Of a DNA stretch of 64,000 nucleotides, positions 48,746-59,799 are shown one piece after another. A program made the translations under genes and the position numbers. The notes below the pieces were generated by a model that did no database searches, had not been told where the DNA came from, and worked only from the letters and a program-made list of their open reading frames with translations. This stretch comes from Enterobacter chengduensis (GTDB lineage: Bacteria; Pseudomonadota; Gammaproteobacteria; Enterobacterales; Enterobacteriaceae), in assembly GCF_001984825.2 (NCBI RefSeq), contig NZ_CP043318.1:4278001-4342000 (forward strand). The letters are read 5' to 3'. Numbering within the stretch: the stretch's first letter is position 1; each line of letters opens with the position of its first letter.

Positions 48746-49695
48746 CGTGATGCCTCCGGCAGCGGACGCCCGGCAATCTGCGACTGCACCTGCGCGGCCA
48801 TCAGCCCTAAAGACGCGAACGAATTCGAGATCGCCTCTTCACGCGAGATCAGCACGTAATGCCCGGTGCGGCAGGCGTTCAGGAACTGGCACCAGCCCGG
48901 CATGACCGCATCCATCGCCGCCAGCTCGTCCTGCGGTTTACCGCCCGTATCCCCGCGCCAGGTGGCGAAGACGAAATCGGCGTCCAGCTCCGGCAGGCGC
49001 TCGGCGCTGACGTCAATCCGTCCGCCCTCCGGAATGGACTCAATCAGCGGCGGGAATTTGAATCCGGCGTCGCGCAGGACGCGGCCCAGCGAGTGGTAGC
49101 TGTGCATGGCGTTGATTTTCCCCTGATTGGCCTGAATCACCGACACGGAAATTTTGCGCGTGTCGAGGGTCGCCTTCAGCGCCTTGATCTGCTCCTGATA
49201 GCGGCGCTCCAGGATTTTTAGCCTTGCCTGCGTGCCCGTGAGCTGCGCCAGCTTGCGGTAGATCTCCGGCGCGCCGCCGTCGAGATGATCGATGCTCACC
49301 GTCGGGGCAATTTTCGCCAGCTGTTCCACCGGGGTGTTGCGCGTCGGCTCGGTGATAATCAGGTCAGGCTTCGCGGCGGCGATGGCCTCTATGTCGATAT
49401 CCGCCGTGCCGATAAATTTGATGTCGGAATTATCAAAGTCGACGCCGGTCAGCATGCCGCTGGAGCGCAGAAAGTGGCTGCCGTCCGGCCTCGTGCGGCC
49501 ATGGCTCGCCACCGGCGGCACGCCAAGCTCAATCAGCGGAATGGTGATATCCAGATCGTGTAACGAGACGATCCGCTTCGGGTGCTCCGGCACCGCCACC
49601 TTGCGGTTAAGATCGTCGGTAAACGTCCGGGTCGGCTCCGCCGCGCTCGCCGCAAAGCCCACCAGCAACAGCATCGAAAACAGTACGCGCATCAT
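48742..49695 (-). CDS. Periplasmic siderophore-binding protein (FecB/FepB type)
   Basis: 317 residues. Signal peptide MMRVLFSMLLLVGFAASAAE, then the type III periplasmic-binding fold: RIVSLHDLDITIPLIELGVP, KPDLIITEPTRNTPVEQLAK, and a C-terminal domain with YHSLGRVLRDAGFKFP. It captures ferric siderophore for the downstream-acting permeases. An alternative start at Met2 is possible. 6 bases separate it from the permease gene 49702-50742. Operon order is ATPase, permease, permease, binding protein, regulator. Confidence 0.92.
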   Translation of the reverse strand: MMRVLFSMLLLVGFAASAAEPTRTFTDDLNRKVAVPEHPKRIVSLHDLDITIPLIELGVPPVASHGRTRPDGSHFLRSSGMLTGVDFDNSDIKFIGTADIDIEAIAAAKPDLIITEPTRNTPVEQLAKIAPTVSIDHLDGGAPEIYRKLAQLTGTQARLKILERRYQEQIKALKATLDTRKISVSVIQANQGKINAMHSYHSLGRVLRDAGFKFPPLIESIPEGGRIDVSAERLPELDADFVFATWRGDTGGKPQDELAAMDAVMPGWCQFLNACRTGHYVLISREEAISNSFASLGLMAAQVQSQIAGRPLPEASR

Positions 49696-49701
49696 AGTCC
49701 C

Positions 49702-50742
49702 CTAAAATCTGTCCCGACGCTGCCAGAGCAGCAGCAGGAAAAACGGTCCGCCAATCAGTGAAATCACAATCCCCGCCGGCAGCTGCAGCGGGAGGAATGC
49801 CAGGCGTCCGACGTTATCCGCCAGCAGCACCAGCAGCGCGCCCAGCACGGCGCTTCCCGTCAGGAGCGCGGTTTGCCCGCCGCGCAGCAGCAGGCGCGCC
49901 ATGTGCGGGGCAATCAGCCCCACGAAGCCAATGCTGCCCACGCAGGAGACGCAGGCCGCCGTCAGCACCACCGGGGCGAGAACCCGCAGCAGCGCCAGCC
50001 GGGTTGTGCGCACGCCGAGGCCCGCCGCGGCGTGGTTGCCGAGCAGCGCCACGTCCGCAGCCCGGGCGGTAAAGATCAGCAGCGCAAACGCGGGGGCGGC
50101 CCAGAGCGCGGCCAGGCCCACCAGCGTCCAGCTAGCCGCGTGCAGGCTTCCCGCCAGCCACAGCATCGCCGTCTGCACGTCGCGCACGTCGGCGGTGGTC
50201 ATAAAAACGCCCATTGCCGCAGCGAAGGCCCAGGACACGCCGATGCCGATCAGGATGAACCGCGGGCGCGAGATGTCGCGCGCCAGGGCAATCACCAGCA
50301 GCGCGGTGAGCAGCCCGCCGGCCATGCCGACCAGCGGTCGCCAGGCCAGGCCCAGCGCCGGAAACTGAAAAATCAGCAGCAGTACCGCCGCGCTGCAGCC
50401 CTCCTTCACGCCGATTAGCCCCGGATCGGCCAGGCCATTGCGTGTGATTGACTGCATTGCCGCTCCCGCCATGCCGAGCATCGCGCCGCACAGCAACGCC
50501 ATCAGCAGGCGCGGCAGGCGGATATCCATCACGATGTAGCGCGTCTCCGCCGTCAGACTTTCAGGCGAAAAAAGCGCGCGCCCGATGGCGGAGGCGGGAA
50601 TGGGTAATGAGCCGTGCGTCAGGCCAAAAACGGTCAGCACGCAGGCCGCCAGCATCAGCACGGCCAGACACGCCAGCGCTTTTGGACGAACCAGCGTCGA
50701 GCAGGCACCCACGCGTAACGCACGCAGCCCGGCCCGGTTCAT
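49702..50742 (-). CDS. FecCD-family siderophore ABC permease, second subunit
   Basis: 346 residues from MNRAGLRALRVGACSTLVRP. About nine or ten hydrophobic helices. The FecCD landmarks DIRLPRLLMALLCGAMLGMA, AAMQSITRNGLADPGLIGVK and FVGLIAPHMARLLL (cytosolic EAA-like coupling segment) are clear. The start overlaps the stop of the preceding permease by 3 bases. A much longer same-frame extension upstream is not credible because it runs through the other permease. Confidence 0.92.
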   Translation of the reverse strand: MNRAGLRALRVGACSTLVRPKALACLAVLMLAACVLTVFGLTHGSLPIPASAIGRALFSPESLTAETRYIVMDIRLPRLLMALLCGAMLGMAGAAMQSITRNGLADPGLIGVKEGCSAAVLLLIFQFPALGLAWRPLVGMAGGLLTALLVIALARDISRPRFILIGIGVSWAFAAAMGVFMTTADVRDVQTAMLWLAGSLHAASWTLVGLAALWAAPAFALLIFTARAADVALLGNHAAAGLGVRTTRLALLRVLAPVVLTAACVSCVGSIGFVGLIAPHMARLLLRGGQTALLTGSAVLGALLVLLADNVGRLAFLPLQLPAGIVISLIGGPFFLLLLWQRRDRF

Positions 50743-51722
50743 TTGAACATCCTCGCGGCCATCAGGATGAACACGGGGGCACCGACCAGGGCCGTCATGA
50801 TGCCGGTTGCCAGCTCCCAGGGCGTAAACAGCGTGCGGGCGGCGATATCCGCCAGCAGCAGAATCAGCGCGCCGCACAGGGCGGACAGCGGCACCATCAC
50901 GCGTAAATCGACCGACGCCAGACGGCGAATAAGCTGCGGCACGACCAGGCCGATAAAGCCAATCGGCCCGGCGATTGAGACGGCCGCACCGCAGAGCAGC
51001 GCGATGGCCAGCAGGGCGAGCAGGCGGGTTTTCAGCAGCGACACGCCGAGCCCCTGCGCCATTCGGTCTCCCAGCGCCAGCATGTTGAGCGAGGGCGACA
51101 GCCCGACAGCGAGAACAAACCCGGCGGCTGCAGACCAAAGCGCCCCCTGAAGCGTCTGCACGCTGACCCCGGCCAGATCCCCCGCCAGCCAGGTGCGCAT
51201 GGCGAGCAGCGTCTGCTCATCAAGGATTAATACCGCGGCGGTAATCGACGAGGCAAACGCCGACATCGCCACGCCGTACAGGGTGATCTTCATCGGCGTA
51301 AGCCCGGTGCGGCCGGACGAGGAGAACGTCAGCACCAGCAGAAACAGCGCGGCGGCACCGGCGGCGGCAACGAGCGGGCGGCCATACGGCAGCGACAGCC
51401 CAAGCGCGCTCGTCAGTACCACCGCCAGCGCCGCCCCGGCGTTGAGCCCCAGAATATGCGGCTCGCCGAGCGGGTTGCGAATCACGGACTGCAGCAGGAC
51501 GCCCGCGACGCCGAGCGCGGCGCCGGTTACCGTCGCGGCGCAGAGGCGCAGCAATCTGAGTTTGATAATGACGTTATGGTCGAAATTGCGCGGGTCGAAA
51601 TGAAAGAGTGCCTCTACCACCGTCTGCGGGGCGATAAAGCGTGCGCCGATCCCAAGATGCAGAATCGCACCCAGTGCCAGCAGCAAGGCGAAGAGCAGGA
51701 AGGCCAGAGAGGAGCGCATCAT
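50739..51722 (-). CDS. FecCD-family siderophore ABC permease, first subunit
   Basis: 327 residues, MMRSSLAFLLFALLLALGAI at the start, about nine hydrophobic segments. FecCD signatures: LRLLRLCAATVTGAALGVAG, LLQSVIRNPLGEPHILGLNA and GPIGFIGLVVPQLIRRL. It pairs with the other permease to form the channel. Its ATG overlaps the ATPase stop (51719-51722). Confidence 0.93.
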   Translation of the reverse strand: MMRSSLAFLLFALLLALGAILHLGIGARFIAPQTVVEALFHFDPRNFDHNVIIKLRLLRLCAATVTGAALGVAGVLLQSVIRNPLGEPHILGLNAGAALAVVLTSALGLSLPYGRPLVAAAGAAALFLLVLTFSSSGRTGLTPMKITLYGVAMSAFASSITAAVLILDEQTLLAMRTWLAGDLAGVSVQTLQGALWSAAAGFVLAVGLSPSLNMLALGDRMAQGLGVSLLKTRLLALLAIALLCGAAVSIAGPIGFIGLVVPQLIRRLASVDLRVMVPLSALCGALILLLADIAARTLFTPWELATGIMTALVGAPVFILMAARMFK

Positions 51723-52531
51723 GGCTGAAGGGTACTCTGGCGAAACGGCATAAAGAACGGCTTGCCGGTCAACGGGTTAATGGACATATGCACGTCGACA
51801 TCAAATACCGCTTTAATCAACTCAGGCGTGCAGACGTCGCCCTCATGCAAGACGCCTTCCACTTTCCCCTGACGTAAAAAGACCAGCGAATCGCCGTAGT
51901 TCACGGCGAAGTTAAGGTCATGCAGCACCACCACGACGGTACGCCCGTGCTGGCGGGTCAGGGTATGCAGCAGTTCCAGGATCTCCACCTGGTAGCGGAG
52001 ATCGAGGAAGGTTGTCGGTTCATCCAGCAGGATATAGGGCGTCTGCTGCGCCAGCGCCATGGCGATCCAGCAGCGCTGACGCTGGCCGCCGGACAGGCTC
52101 TCCACCGGCATATGGGCAAACTCCGCCGTGCCGGTGAGGCGCAGCGCCTCTTCCACCGCCCGCTCGTCCTCGTCGCTCCACTGGCGCATGAAATTTTGCC
52201 AGGGAAAACGCCCGCGCGAGACCAGTTCAAAAACGGTTAACCCTTCCGGCAGCAGCGGAGACTGCGGGAGAATGCCAAGATGACGGGCGACCGCTTTGGT
52301 CGGCTGCGCATGAATGACTTTGCCATCAAGCAGCGCGGCTCCCCCCAGCGGCTGGAGCAAGCGCGCGATAGTGCTCAACAGCGTGGATTTGCCGCAGCCG
52401 TTCGCCCCTACCAGCACCGTCATTTTCTGCTGAGGGATGGCCAGAGAGATATCATCAACGATGATTTTTTTTTGATAGCCCGCAGAGAGGTTCTCCAGAA
52501 CCAGTCCCGGTTTTTGAGTGTTGTGAGCCAC
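51719..52531 (-). CDS. Siderophore ABC transporter ATPase (FecE/FhuC type)
   Basis: 270 residues. Walker A VGANGCGKSTLL (about residues 36-47), Q-loop GILPQSPLLPEG, signature LSGGQRQR, Walker B YILLDEPTTFLD and H-loop VLHDLNFAV are all intact. First gene of the leftward operon; a Fur-box-like region lies upstream, shared with the divergent receptor. Confidence 0.95.
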   Translation of the reverse strand: MAHNTQKPGLVLENLSAGYQKKIIVDDISLAIPQQKMTVLVGANGCGKSTLLSTIARLLQPLGGAALLDGKVIHAQPTKAVARHLGILPQSPLLPEGLTVFELVSRGRFPWQNFMRQWSDEDERAVEEALRLTGTAEFAHMPVESLSGGQRQRCWIAMALAQQTPYILLDEPTTFLDLRYQVEILELLHTLTRQHGRTVVVVLHDLNFAVNYGDSLVFLRQGKVEGVLHEGDVCTPELIKAVFDVDVHMSINPLTGKPFFMPFRQSTLQP

Positions 52532-52917
52532 GTGAACGCCAACGTAATAAAAAACAGCAATAAATATAAATAAAAATCATTCTCTTTTGAGAGTTTGACG
52601 CCCCGCCATGTAGTAGTCAAGAGAAGAAACACCCTGAAAAAACCAGGGATAAGCCAGAAGGAAGAGGGACAAAGGAACGCTTAAAAATTCATTATTTTTA
52701 ATAAGTTAAACATCATGCCGTTGCGCTTATATTCACGGCTTAATCCTGTAGCCGATTTTTTCTTTTTTCCATTTACTACTACATTCGCACATGATTGAAT
52801 GATTCTCAATTACATGTTCGATGCCGGTTCTGGCTAACGAGCAGACCATTAAGGGCAATGACTCACACATTTTTCTGCGAAACGTCATTCGCGGGATATT
52901 TCGGGATAACAGATGTA
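52532..52917. promoter_or_regulatory. Divergent iron-regulated promoter region with Fur-type boxes
   Basis: 386 bases between the ATPase and receptor genes, AT-rich. AAATCATTCTC at about 52575-52585 (read leftward GAGAATGATTT) and TGATTGAATGATTCTCAAT at 52792-52810 resemble the Fur 19-mer, one for each direction. No gene inside. Confidence 0.7.
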
Positions 52918-55059
52918 ATGGCTACGTTCACACCTTCACTCTCTGGGGTAAAAGGGCGCGCGCTCTTTTCACTGCTGTTCATGGCGCCGCTGGCGCAGGC
53001 AGCAGACGCCAATGCGGCTAAGGACGGCGAAACGCTTACCGTCACCGCCAATCCAAATACGACGGTGGAGGCCACCAACGGCTATCAGCCGTTGAATACC
53101 TCCACCGCGACGCTGACCACCATGCCGATGCTGGATATCCCGCAGGTGGTGAATACCGTCAGCGATAAAGTGCTGGAGGATCAGCACGCCACTACGCTGG
53201 ATGAAGCGCTCTATAACGTTAGCAACGTAGTGCAGACCAACACCCTGGGCGGCACGCAGGATGCCTTCGTGCGCCGCGGGTTTGGCGCGAACCGCGACGG
53301 CTCGATCATGACCAACGGTCTGCGCACCGTCCTGCCGCGGAGCTTTAACGCTGCCACCGAGCGCGTGGAGGTGCTGAAAGGCCCGGCCTCAACGCTGTAC
53401 GGCATTTTAGACCCGGGCGGCCTGATTAACGTCGTCACCAAACGTCCGGATAAGACCTTCGGCGGCTCGATTTCCGCCACCTCCTCCAGCTTTGGCGGCG
53501 GCACCGGACAGGTTGACGTCACCGGCCCGATTGACGGCACGCGCCTGGCTTATCGCCTCACGGGCGAGTATCAGGACGAGGATTACTGGCGTAATTTTGG
53601 CAACGAGCGCAGCACCTTTATTGCCCCGTCGCTCACCTGGTTTGGCGACGATGCCACCGTGACCGTGCTCTATTCGCATCGCGACTATAAAACGCCGTTC
53701 GATCGCGGCACGATCTTCGACCTCAACACCAAACAGCCGGTGAACGTGGATCGCAAAACCCGCTTTGACGAGCCGTTTAACATCACCGACGGGCAGTCCG
53801 ATCTCGCCCAGCTTAACGCGGAATACCGCCTTAACAGCCAGTGGACCGCGAAGTTCGACTACAGCTACAGCCAGGACAAGTACAGCGATAATCAGGCCCG
53901 CGTGATGGCCTATGACTCAAAAACCGGCAACCTGACCCGCCGCGTGGATGCCACCCAGGGGTCGACCCAGCGCATGCACTCGACGCGAGCGGATCTGCAG
54001 GGGAACGTGGACATCGCGGGCTTTTACAATGAGATCCTGACCGGCGTGTCGTATGAGAATTACGATCTGCTGCGCACGGACATGATCCGCTGCAAGAACG
54101 TGAAGGACTTCAATATTTACAACCCGAGCTACGGCAGCCTCGGCAAGTGCACTACCGTCTCGCCATCCGACAGCGATCAAACCATCAAGCAGGAGAGCTA
54201 CTCCGCCTACGCGCAGGACGCGCTGTACCTGACCGATAAGTGGATCGCCGTCGCCGGGCTGCGCTATCAGTATTACACCCAGTACGCGGGGAAAGGCCGT
54301 CCGTTTAACGTGAACACCGACAGCCGCGACGACCAGTGGACGCCGAAGCTGGGGCTGGTCTATAAGCTCACCCCGGCGGTCTCGCTGTTTGCCAACTACT
54401 CCCAGACGTTTATGCCGCAGTCGTCCATTGCGAGCTACATCGGCGACCTGCCGCCGGAAACGTCGAACGCGTATGAAATCGGCGCTAAGTTTGACCTGTT
54501 CGACGGCATTACCGCCAACATCGCGCTGTTTGATATCCACAAGCGCAACGTGCTGTACACGGAGAGCGTAGGCGATGAAACCGTCGCTAAAACCGCGGGC
54601 CGCGTGCGCTCTCAGGGCGTGGAGGTCGATCTTGCCGGATCGTTGACCGAGAACACCAACATCATCGCCAGCTACGGCTATACCGACGCGAAGGTGCTGG
54701 AAGACCCGGACTACGCGGGCAAACCGCTGCCGAACGTGCCGCGCCATACCGGCTCGCTGTTCCTCACCTACGATATTCATAATGCGTTTGCCGGGAATAC
54801 CCTGACGCTGGGCGGCGGCGGGCACGGCGTGAGCCGTCGCTCAGCAACCAACGGTGCGGATTATTATCTGCCGGGCTATTTCGTGGCGGATGCGTTTGCG
54901 GCGTACAAGATGAAGCTGCAGTATCCGGTAACGCTGCAGGTCAACGTGAAGAACCTGTTTGACAAGACCTACTACACGTCGTCCATTGCGACCAACAACC
55001 TGGGCAACCAGATCGGCGACCCACGCGAAGTGCAGTTTACGGTGAAGATGGAGTTTTGA
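52918..55059 (+). CDS. TonB-dependent siderophore receptor (FhuA/FoxA-like)
   Basis: 713 residues from MATFTPSLSGVKGRALFSLL, with signal peptide to about AQA (residue 28). TonB box ETLTVTA follows, then the plug domain (about 65-170: NVVQTNTLGGTQDAFVRRGF, VEVLKGPASTLYGILDPGGL) and a 22-strand beta-barrel ending REVQFTVKMEF with terminal Phe. Two cysteines (MIRCKNV and LGKCTTV) likely form an extracellular loop disulfide, as in hydroxamate receptors. The substrate is probably a hydroxamate-type siderophore, by resemblance only. A 41-residue upstream extension was rejected because it hides the signal peptide. Confidence 0.92.
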   Translation: MATFTPSLSGVKGRALFSLLFMAPLAQAADANAAKDGETLTVTANPNTTVEATNGYQPLNTSTATLTTMPMLDIPQVVNTVSDKVLEDQHATTLDEALYNVSNVVQTNTLGGTQDAFVRRGFGANRDGSIMTNGLRTVLPRSFNAATERVEVLKGPASTLYGILDPGGLINVVTKRPDKTFGGSISATSSSFGGGTGQVDVTGPIDGTRLAYRLTGEYQDEDYWRNFGNERSTFIAPSLTWFGDDATVTVLYSHRDYKTPFDRGTIFDLNTKQPVNVDRKTRFDEPFNITDGQSDLAQLNAEYRLNSQWTAKFDYSYSQDKYSDNQARVMAYDSKTGNLTRRVDATQGSTQRMHSTRADLQGNVDIAGFYNEILTGVSYENYDLLRTDMIRCKNVKDFNIYNPSYGSLGKCTTVSPSDSDQTIKQESYSAYAQDALYLTDKWIAVAGLRYQYYTQYAGKGRPFNVNTDSRDDQWTPKLGLVYKLTPAVSLFANYSQTFMPQSSIASYIGDLPPETSNAYEIGAKFDLFDGITANIALFDIHKRNVLYTESVGDETVAKTAGRVRSQGVEVDLAGSLTENTNIIASYGYTDAKVLEDPDYAGKPLPNVPRHTGSLFLTYDIHNAFAGNTLTLGGGGHGVSRRSATNGADYYLPGYFVADAFAAYKMKLQYPVTLQVNVKNLFDKTYYTSSIATNNLGNQIGDPREVQFTVKMEF

Positions 55060-55075
55060 TCTCAGTGCGGGGTGT

Positions 55076-55113
55076 TCCCCTCACCCTAACCCTATCCCCA
55101 TAGGGGCGAGGGG
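55076..55113. repeat. REP-A palindromic repeat, copy 6
   Basis: CCCCTCACCCTAACCCTATC, CCCATAGGGGCGAGGGG, after the receptor stop at convergent ends with parE. Confidence 0.86.
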
Positions 55114-55124
55114 ATCGATCGTAG

Positions 55125-55150
55125 GCCCGGTAAGCGCAGCGCCACCGGGC
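55125..55150. repeat. REP-B palindromic repeat, copy 2
   Basis: GCCCGGTAAGCGCAGCGCCA then CCGGGC. Same order and spacing behind REP-A as at 47789-47863, so the two 75-base units form direct repeats around the siderophore locus. Confidence 0.86.
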
Positions 55151-55180
55151 AAAAAAAAGCCCTGCATCGCAGGGCTTTTT
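55151..55180. terminator. Bidirectional terminator between the receptor and parE
   Basis: A-run, AGCCCTGC, ATC loop, GCAGGGCT, TTTTT. It serves parE leftward (eight T) and the receptor rightward (five T). Confidence 0.9.
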
Positions 55181-55185
55181 CAGCA

Positions 55186-57081
<1,896 letters not shown>

Positions 57082-57106
57082 TTAAACTAGCAATTCGCAT
57101 TGATTG

Positions 57107-57691
57107 TCAGTGGCTGTGCAGTCCAAGAAAATCGACAATCTGGGTGAAATGATTCTCAAAGCCCGTGAAAGCATGGTTTCCGCCCTCTTCTATAGTCTGG
57201 CGGCAGGAGGCGTAATACGCCACTGCCTGGCGGTAATCCAGCACTTCATCACCCGTCTGCTGCAGCAGCCAGATGAGATCCGGCGCCTCAAGCGGGTCGA
57301 CCTGCATAACTTTGAGATCGTAAATATGGCGTGACTCTAGCACATATTGCTGGCCGGTGTAGGGGTTCTCGTTTTCGCCAAGAAAGTCCCGCAGCAGCTC
57401 AAATGGCCGTACCGCCGGATTCACCACCACGGCGGGCAGCATGAAGCATTGCGAGAGCCAGGTGGCGTAGTACCCGCCCAGCGATGAACCGACCACGCCG
57501 AACGTTTCGCCGCCGTGCGCAAGCACGATAGATTCCAGCATTTCCGCGGCCTCCGCCGGGTACGGCGGCAGCTGCGGGATAATCATCTCGACGTCGGGGT
57601 GATGCTCGCTCAGCCACTGGCGAAACTGTGTCGCTTTTGCGGAGCGCGGCGAGCTGTTGAATCCGTGCAGATAAAGGAGCGTAGACATCAA
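57107..57691 (-). CDS. yqiA: YqiA, esterase
   Basis: 194 residues of the UPF0227 alpha/beta hydrolase family: [20 protein letters not shown] (oxyanion region), the nucleophile elbow GSSLGGYYA with Ser about 79, Asp in the C-terminal half and His in [12 protein letters not shown]. The E. coli protein cleaves short-chain acyl esters. Its ATG overlaps the cpdA stop by 4 bases. Confidence 0.95.
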   Translation of the reverse strand: MMSTLLYLHGFNSSPRSAKATQFRQWLSEHHPDVEMIIPQLPPYPAEAAEMLESIVLAHGGETFGVVGSSLGGYYATWLSQCFMLPAVVVNPAVRPFELLRDFLGENENPYTGQQYVLESRHIYDLKVMQVDPLEAPDLIWLLQQTGDEVLDYRQAVAYYASCRQTIEEGGNHAFTGFENHFTQIVDFLGLHSH

Positions 57692-58515
57692 TAGCCTTCT
57701 GAAGCGGTGTCCGGGCGGAACTGTGCACCGGTCAAACGGCAGACCTCCGTGGTCAGCGTGCCGTCGGCATGCAGTTCCAGCCAGCGCCAGCCTGGCGCGA
57801 TGGTGTCCAGCGTAAAGTTGGCGCAGTGCGGCTTAAACTGCACGCAGGTTGACGGCGTCGCCAGCATGCGGCGCCCGTTCCAGTCGAGATCCTGTTCCTG
57901 ATGGATATGCCCACACAGCAGGTTTTTCACCCGCGGGAACTTCGCCAGCACGCGATCCAGCGCCGCGGAGTTGCGCAGGCTGTGCTGATCGAGCCAGCTG
58001 CAGCCCGCCGGCAGAGGATGATGATGAAGCAACAGCAGCGTGTGACGTTCAGGTTCAGCAGCCAGTTTGGTCTCCAGCCAGTCGAGCTGAAACTCGCTTA
58101 ACTCACCGTGCGGAACGCCAAACACCTGGCTGTCCAGCAGCAGGATCTGCCACTGCTCACCCGCAAAAACACATTTCGCCGGAGAAATCCCCGCATCCTG
58201 CAGAGAGCCGTACATCGCGGGCTGGAAATCGTGGTTGCCCGGCAGCCAGACGCAAGGCGCGCTAAAGCTCGCGATGCCTTCAGCAAAATGCTGGTAGGCC
58301 GCGGAAGATTGATCCTGCGCCAGATCGCCGGTTGCGACAATCAGATCGCATGCACGATGTTCAGCGTGAATGGCGCTCAGTACCGCCTGATAACTCTCCC
58401 AGGTATTGACCCCCAGCAGCGTTTCATGCTTTTCGGCAAAAAGGTGGGTATCGGTGATTTGTAATATCCTGACTGGCGCCCCACCAGCAACAGTCAGGTT
58501 CAACAGGCTTTCCAA
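57688..58515 (-). CDS. cpdA: CpdA, 3',5'-cyclic AMP phosphodiesterase
   Basis: 275 residues, class III metallophosphoesterase. Metal-binding motifs are in order: QITDTHLF (Asp, His), ATGDLAQD (Asp), PGNHDF (Asn-His), LLHHHPLP (His) and CGHIHQEQD (His). It lowers cAMP and so tunes CRP activity. Length equals E. coli CpdA. Confidence 0.97.
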   Translation of the reverse strand: MESLLNLTVAGGAPVRILQITDTHLFAEKHETLLGVNTWESYQAVLSAIHAEHRACDLIVATGDLAQDQSSAAYQHFAEGIASFSAPCVWLPGNHDFQPAMYGSLQDAGISPAKCVFAGEQWQILLLDSQVFGVPHGELSEFQLDWLETKLAAEPERHTLLLLHHHPLPAGCSWLDQHSLRNSAALDRVLAKFPRVKNLLCGHIHQEQDLDWNGRRMLATPSTCVQFKPHCANFTLDTIAPGWRWLELHADGTLTTEVCRLTGAQFRPDTASEGY

Positions 58516-58542
58516 ATGGTGTCCTTAGGTAGGTTTATGACG

Positions 58543-58965
58543 CTAACAAACCGGAATCGCCATTGCTCCATGTGCTAAACAATATCTTAGCCAGTCGGCT
58601 AAAAACTGGTTAATTTGATGCTTTTCGTCGCGTTGATGCAACTTTTTATTCGGGTAATCATACCGCGCCTTGAAGCGAAAGATCTGCTGGCTCGAACACA
58701 CTTCAGCGACCATCGCGTCATGATAGAGACGCACCGTCATTGACGGCAGGCTCCAGTAGCTAATGCTGGGCGCCGTTTGTTCAATTTCGACCAGCGTAGT
58801 GTAGCGCGTTGATTCTGTTATCGTTAATCGATACTGCGCGTTGCTCACCTGATAGCTTACCGTTTCGCCGGGTGCGTCGTTTCTCGGCAGCAGGCGGCGC
58901 AACTGTGCGAAATTGGTTTCGCACAGGCGCATCATTTCTGGGAAGTCAGGCGTATAGCGCTTCAT
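58543..58965 (-). CDS. yqiB: YqiB, conserved protein (DUF1249)
   Basis: 140 residues from [20 protein letters not shown], the E. coli YqiB length. Contains [39 protein letters not shown] and an acidic-basic C-terminus. Function unknown; genetic data in E. coli link it loosely to DNA metabolism. Start chosen at 58965 because it overlaps the nudF stop by 4 bases; a longer frame is not family-like. Confidence 0.93.
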   Translation of the reverse strand: MKRYTPDFPEMMRLCETNFAQLRRLLPRNDAPGETVSYQVSNAQYRLTITESTRYTTLVEIEQTAPSISYWSLPSMTVRLYHDAMVAEVCSSQQIFRFKARYDYPNKKLHQRDEKHQINQFLADWLRYCLAHGAMAIPVC

Positions 58966-59594
58966 TTTTTCCACTCGTTTCGTAATGTCTGATAATGCAG
59001 CTGCAGCCATTGCAGGGCGATGACAGACGCTGCGTTGTCGATTTTCCCCTCTTCTACCCACTGGTAAGCCTGTTCCCGGCTTACCACATGAACCCGAATA
59101 TCTTCGTTTTCATCAGCCAGACCGTGAATGCCTTCTGCGGTCGTGGCGTCCACTTCGCCCACCATAATGGATAAGCGTTCGCTGGTGCCTCCCGGGCTTG
59201 CCAGATAGCTCAACACCGGTTTGGTGCGACCGACCACCAGCCCCGCCTCTTCAAGCGCCTCGCGCCGGGCGACGTCTTCAACCGTCTCGCCTTCTTCGAT
59301 CATCCCGGCCACCATCTCCAGCAGCCACGGGCTCTCGCTGACGTCGTACGCGGCGATGCGAATCTGCTCCACCAGCACAACTTCATCACGCACTGGGTCA
59401 AAGGGTAGCAAGACTGCAGCATGCCCGCGCTCAAAAATTTCGCGTCTGATTTCGCCGCTCATTTCCCCGTTAAACAGGCGATGCCTGAAACGGTAAAGAT
59501 CCATTGAAAAAAAACCGCTATAAAGCGTTTCTCGTGCAATAATTTCTACATCGTTTTTGGCGAATGTCACGGGCAACTTTTCTGGTTTTTGCAT
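58962..59594 (-). CDS. nudF: NudF, ADP-ribose pyrophosphatase
   Basis: 210 residues. The Nudix box [20 protein letters not shown] (residues about 97-118, continuing AGL) is complete, with the REALEE catalytic Glu set. It hydrolyses ADP-ribose to AMP and ribose-5-phosphate. First gene of the parE operon, divergent from tolC, as in E. coli. Confidence 0.96.
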   Translation of the reverse strand: MQKPEKLPVTFAKNDVEIIARETLYSGFFSMDLYRFRHRLFNGEMSGEIRREIFERGHAAVLLPFDPVRDEVVLVEQIRIAAYDVSESPWLLEMVAGMIEEGETVEDVARREALEEAGLVVGRTKPVLSYLASPGGTSERLSIMVGEVDATTAEGIHGLADENEDIRVHVVSREQAYQWVEEGKIDNAASVIALQWLQLHYQTLRNEWKK

Positions 59595-59695
59595 GAGTCG
59601 AGTCCTGGTAGCAATGGTGATGAAATTGTGAATTTCAAGGCTGTTTGGCTGCCGTTTGTAAGGCTATATGGTAGATTGGTGCAAATTACCGCCAG

Positions 59696-59714
59696 ATGGC
59701 ACGTAACGCCAACC
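59696..59714 (+). promoter_or_regulatory. Marbox upstream of tolC
   Basis: ATGGCACGTAACGCCAACC fits the MarA/SoxS/Rob consensus AYnGCACnnWnnRYYAAAY at all but one position, about 85 bases before the tolC start. Confidence 0.75.
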
Positions 59715-59799
59715 TTTTGGTGTGGATGATTCTGTTAGAATCGGCAATTATTTTTTTAATTAGATCAGCGCTAATACTGCTTCACAACAAGGAATGCAA

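Noticed and set aside
49702..51138. A 478-codon version of the FecD-like permease
   Set aside because: The N-terminal 132 codons run out of frame through the other permease; the ATG at 50742 gives the family length and a normal overlap.
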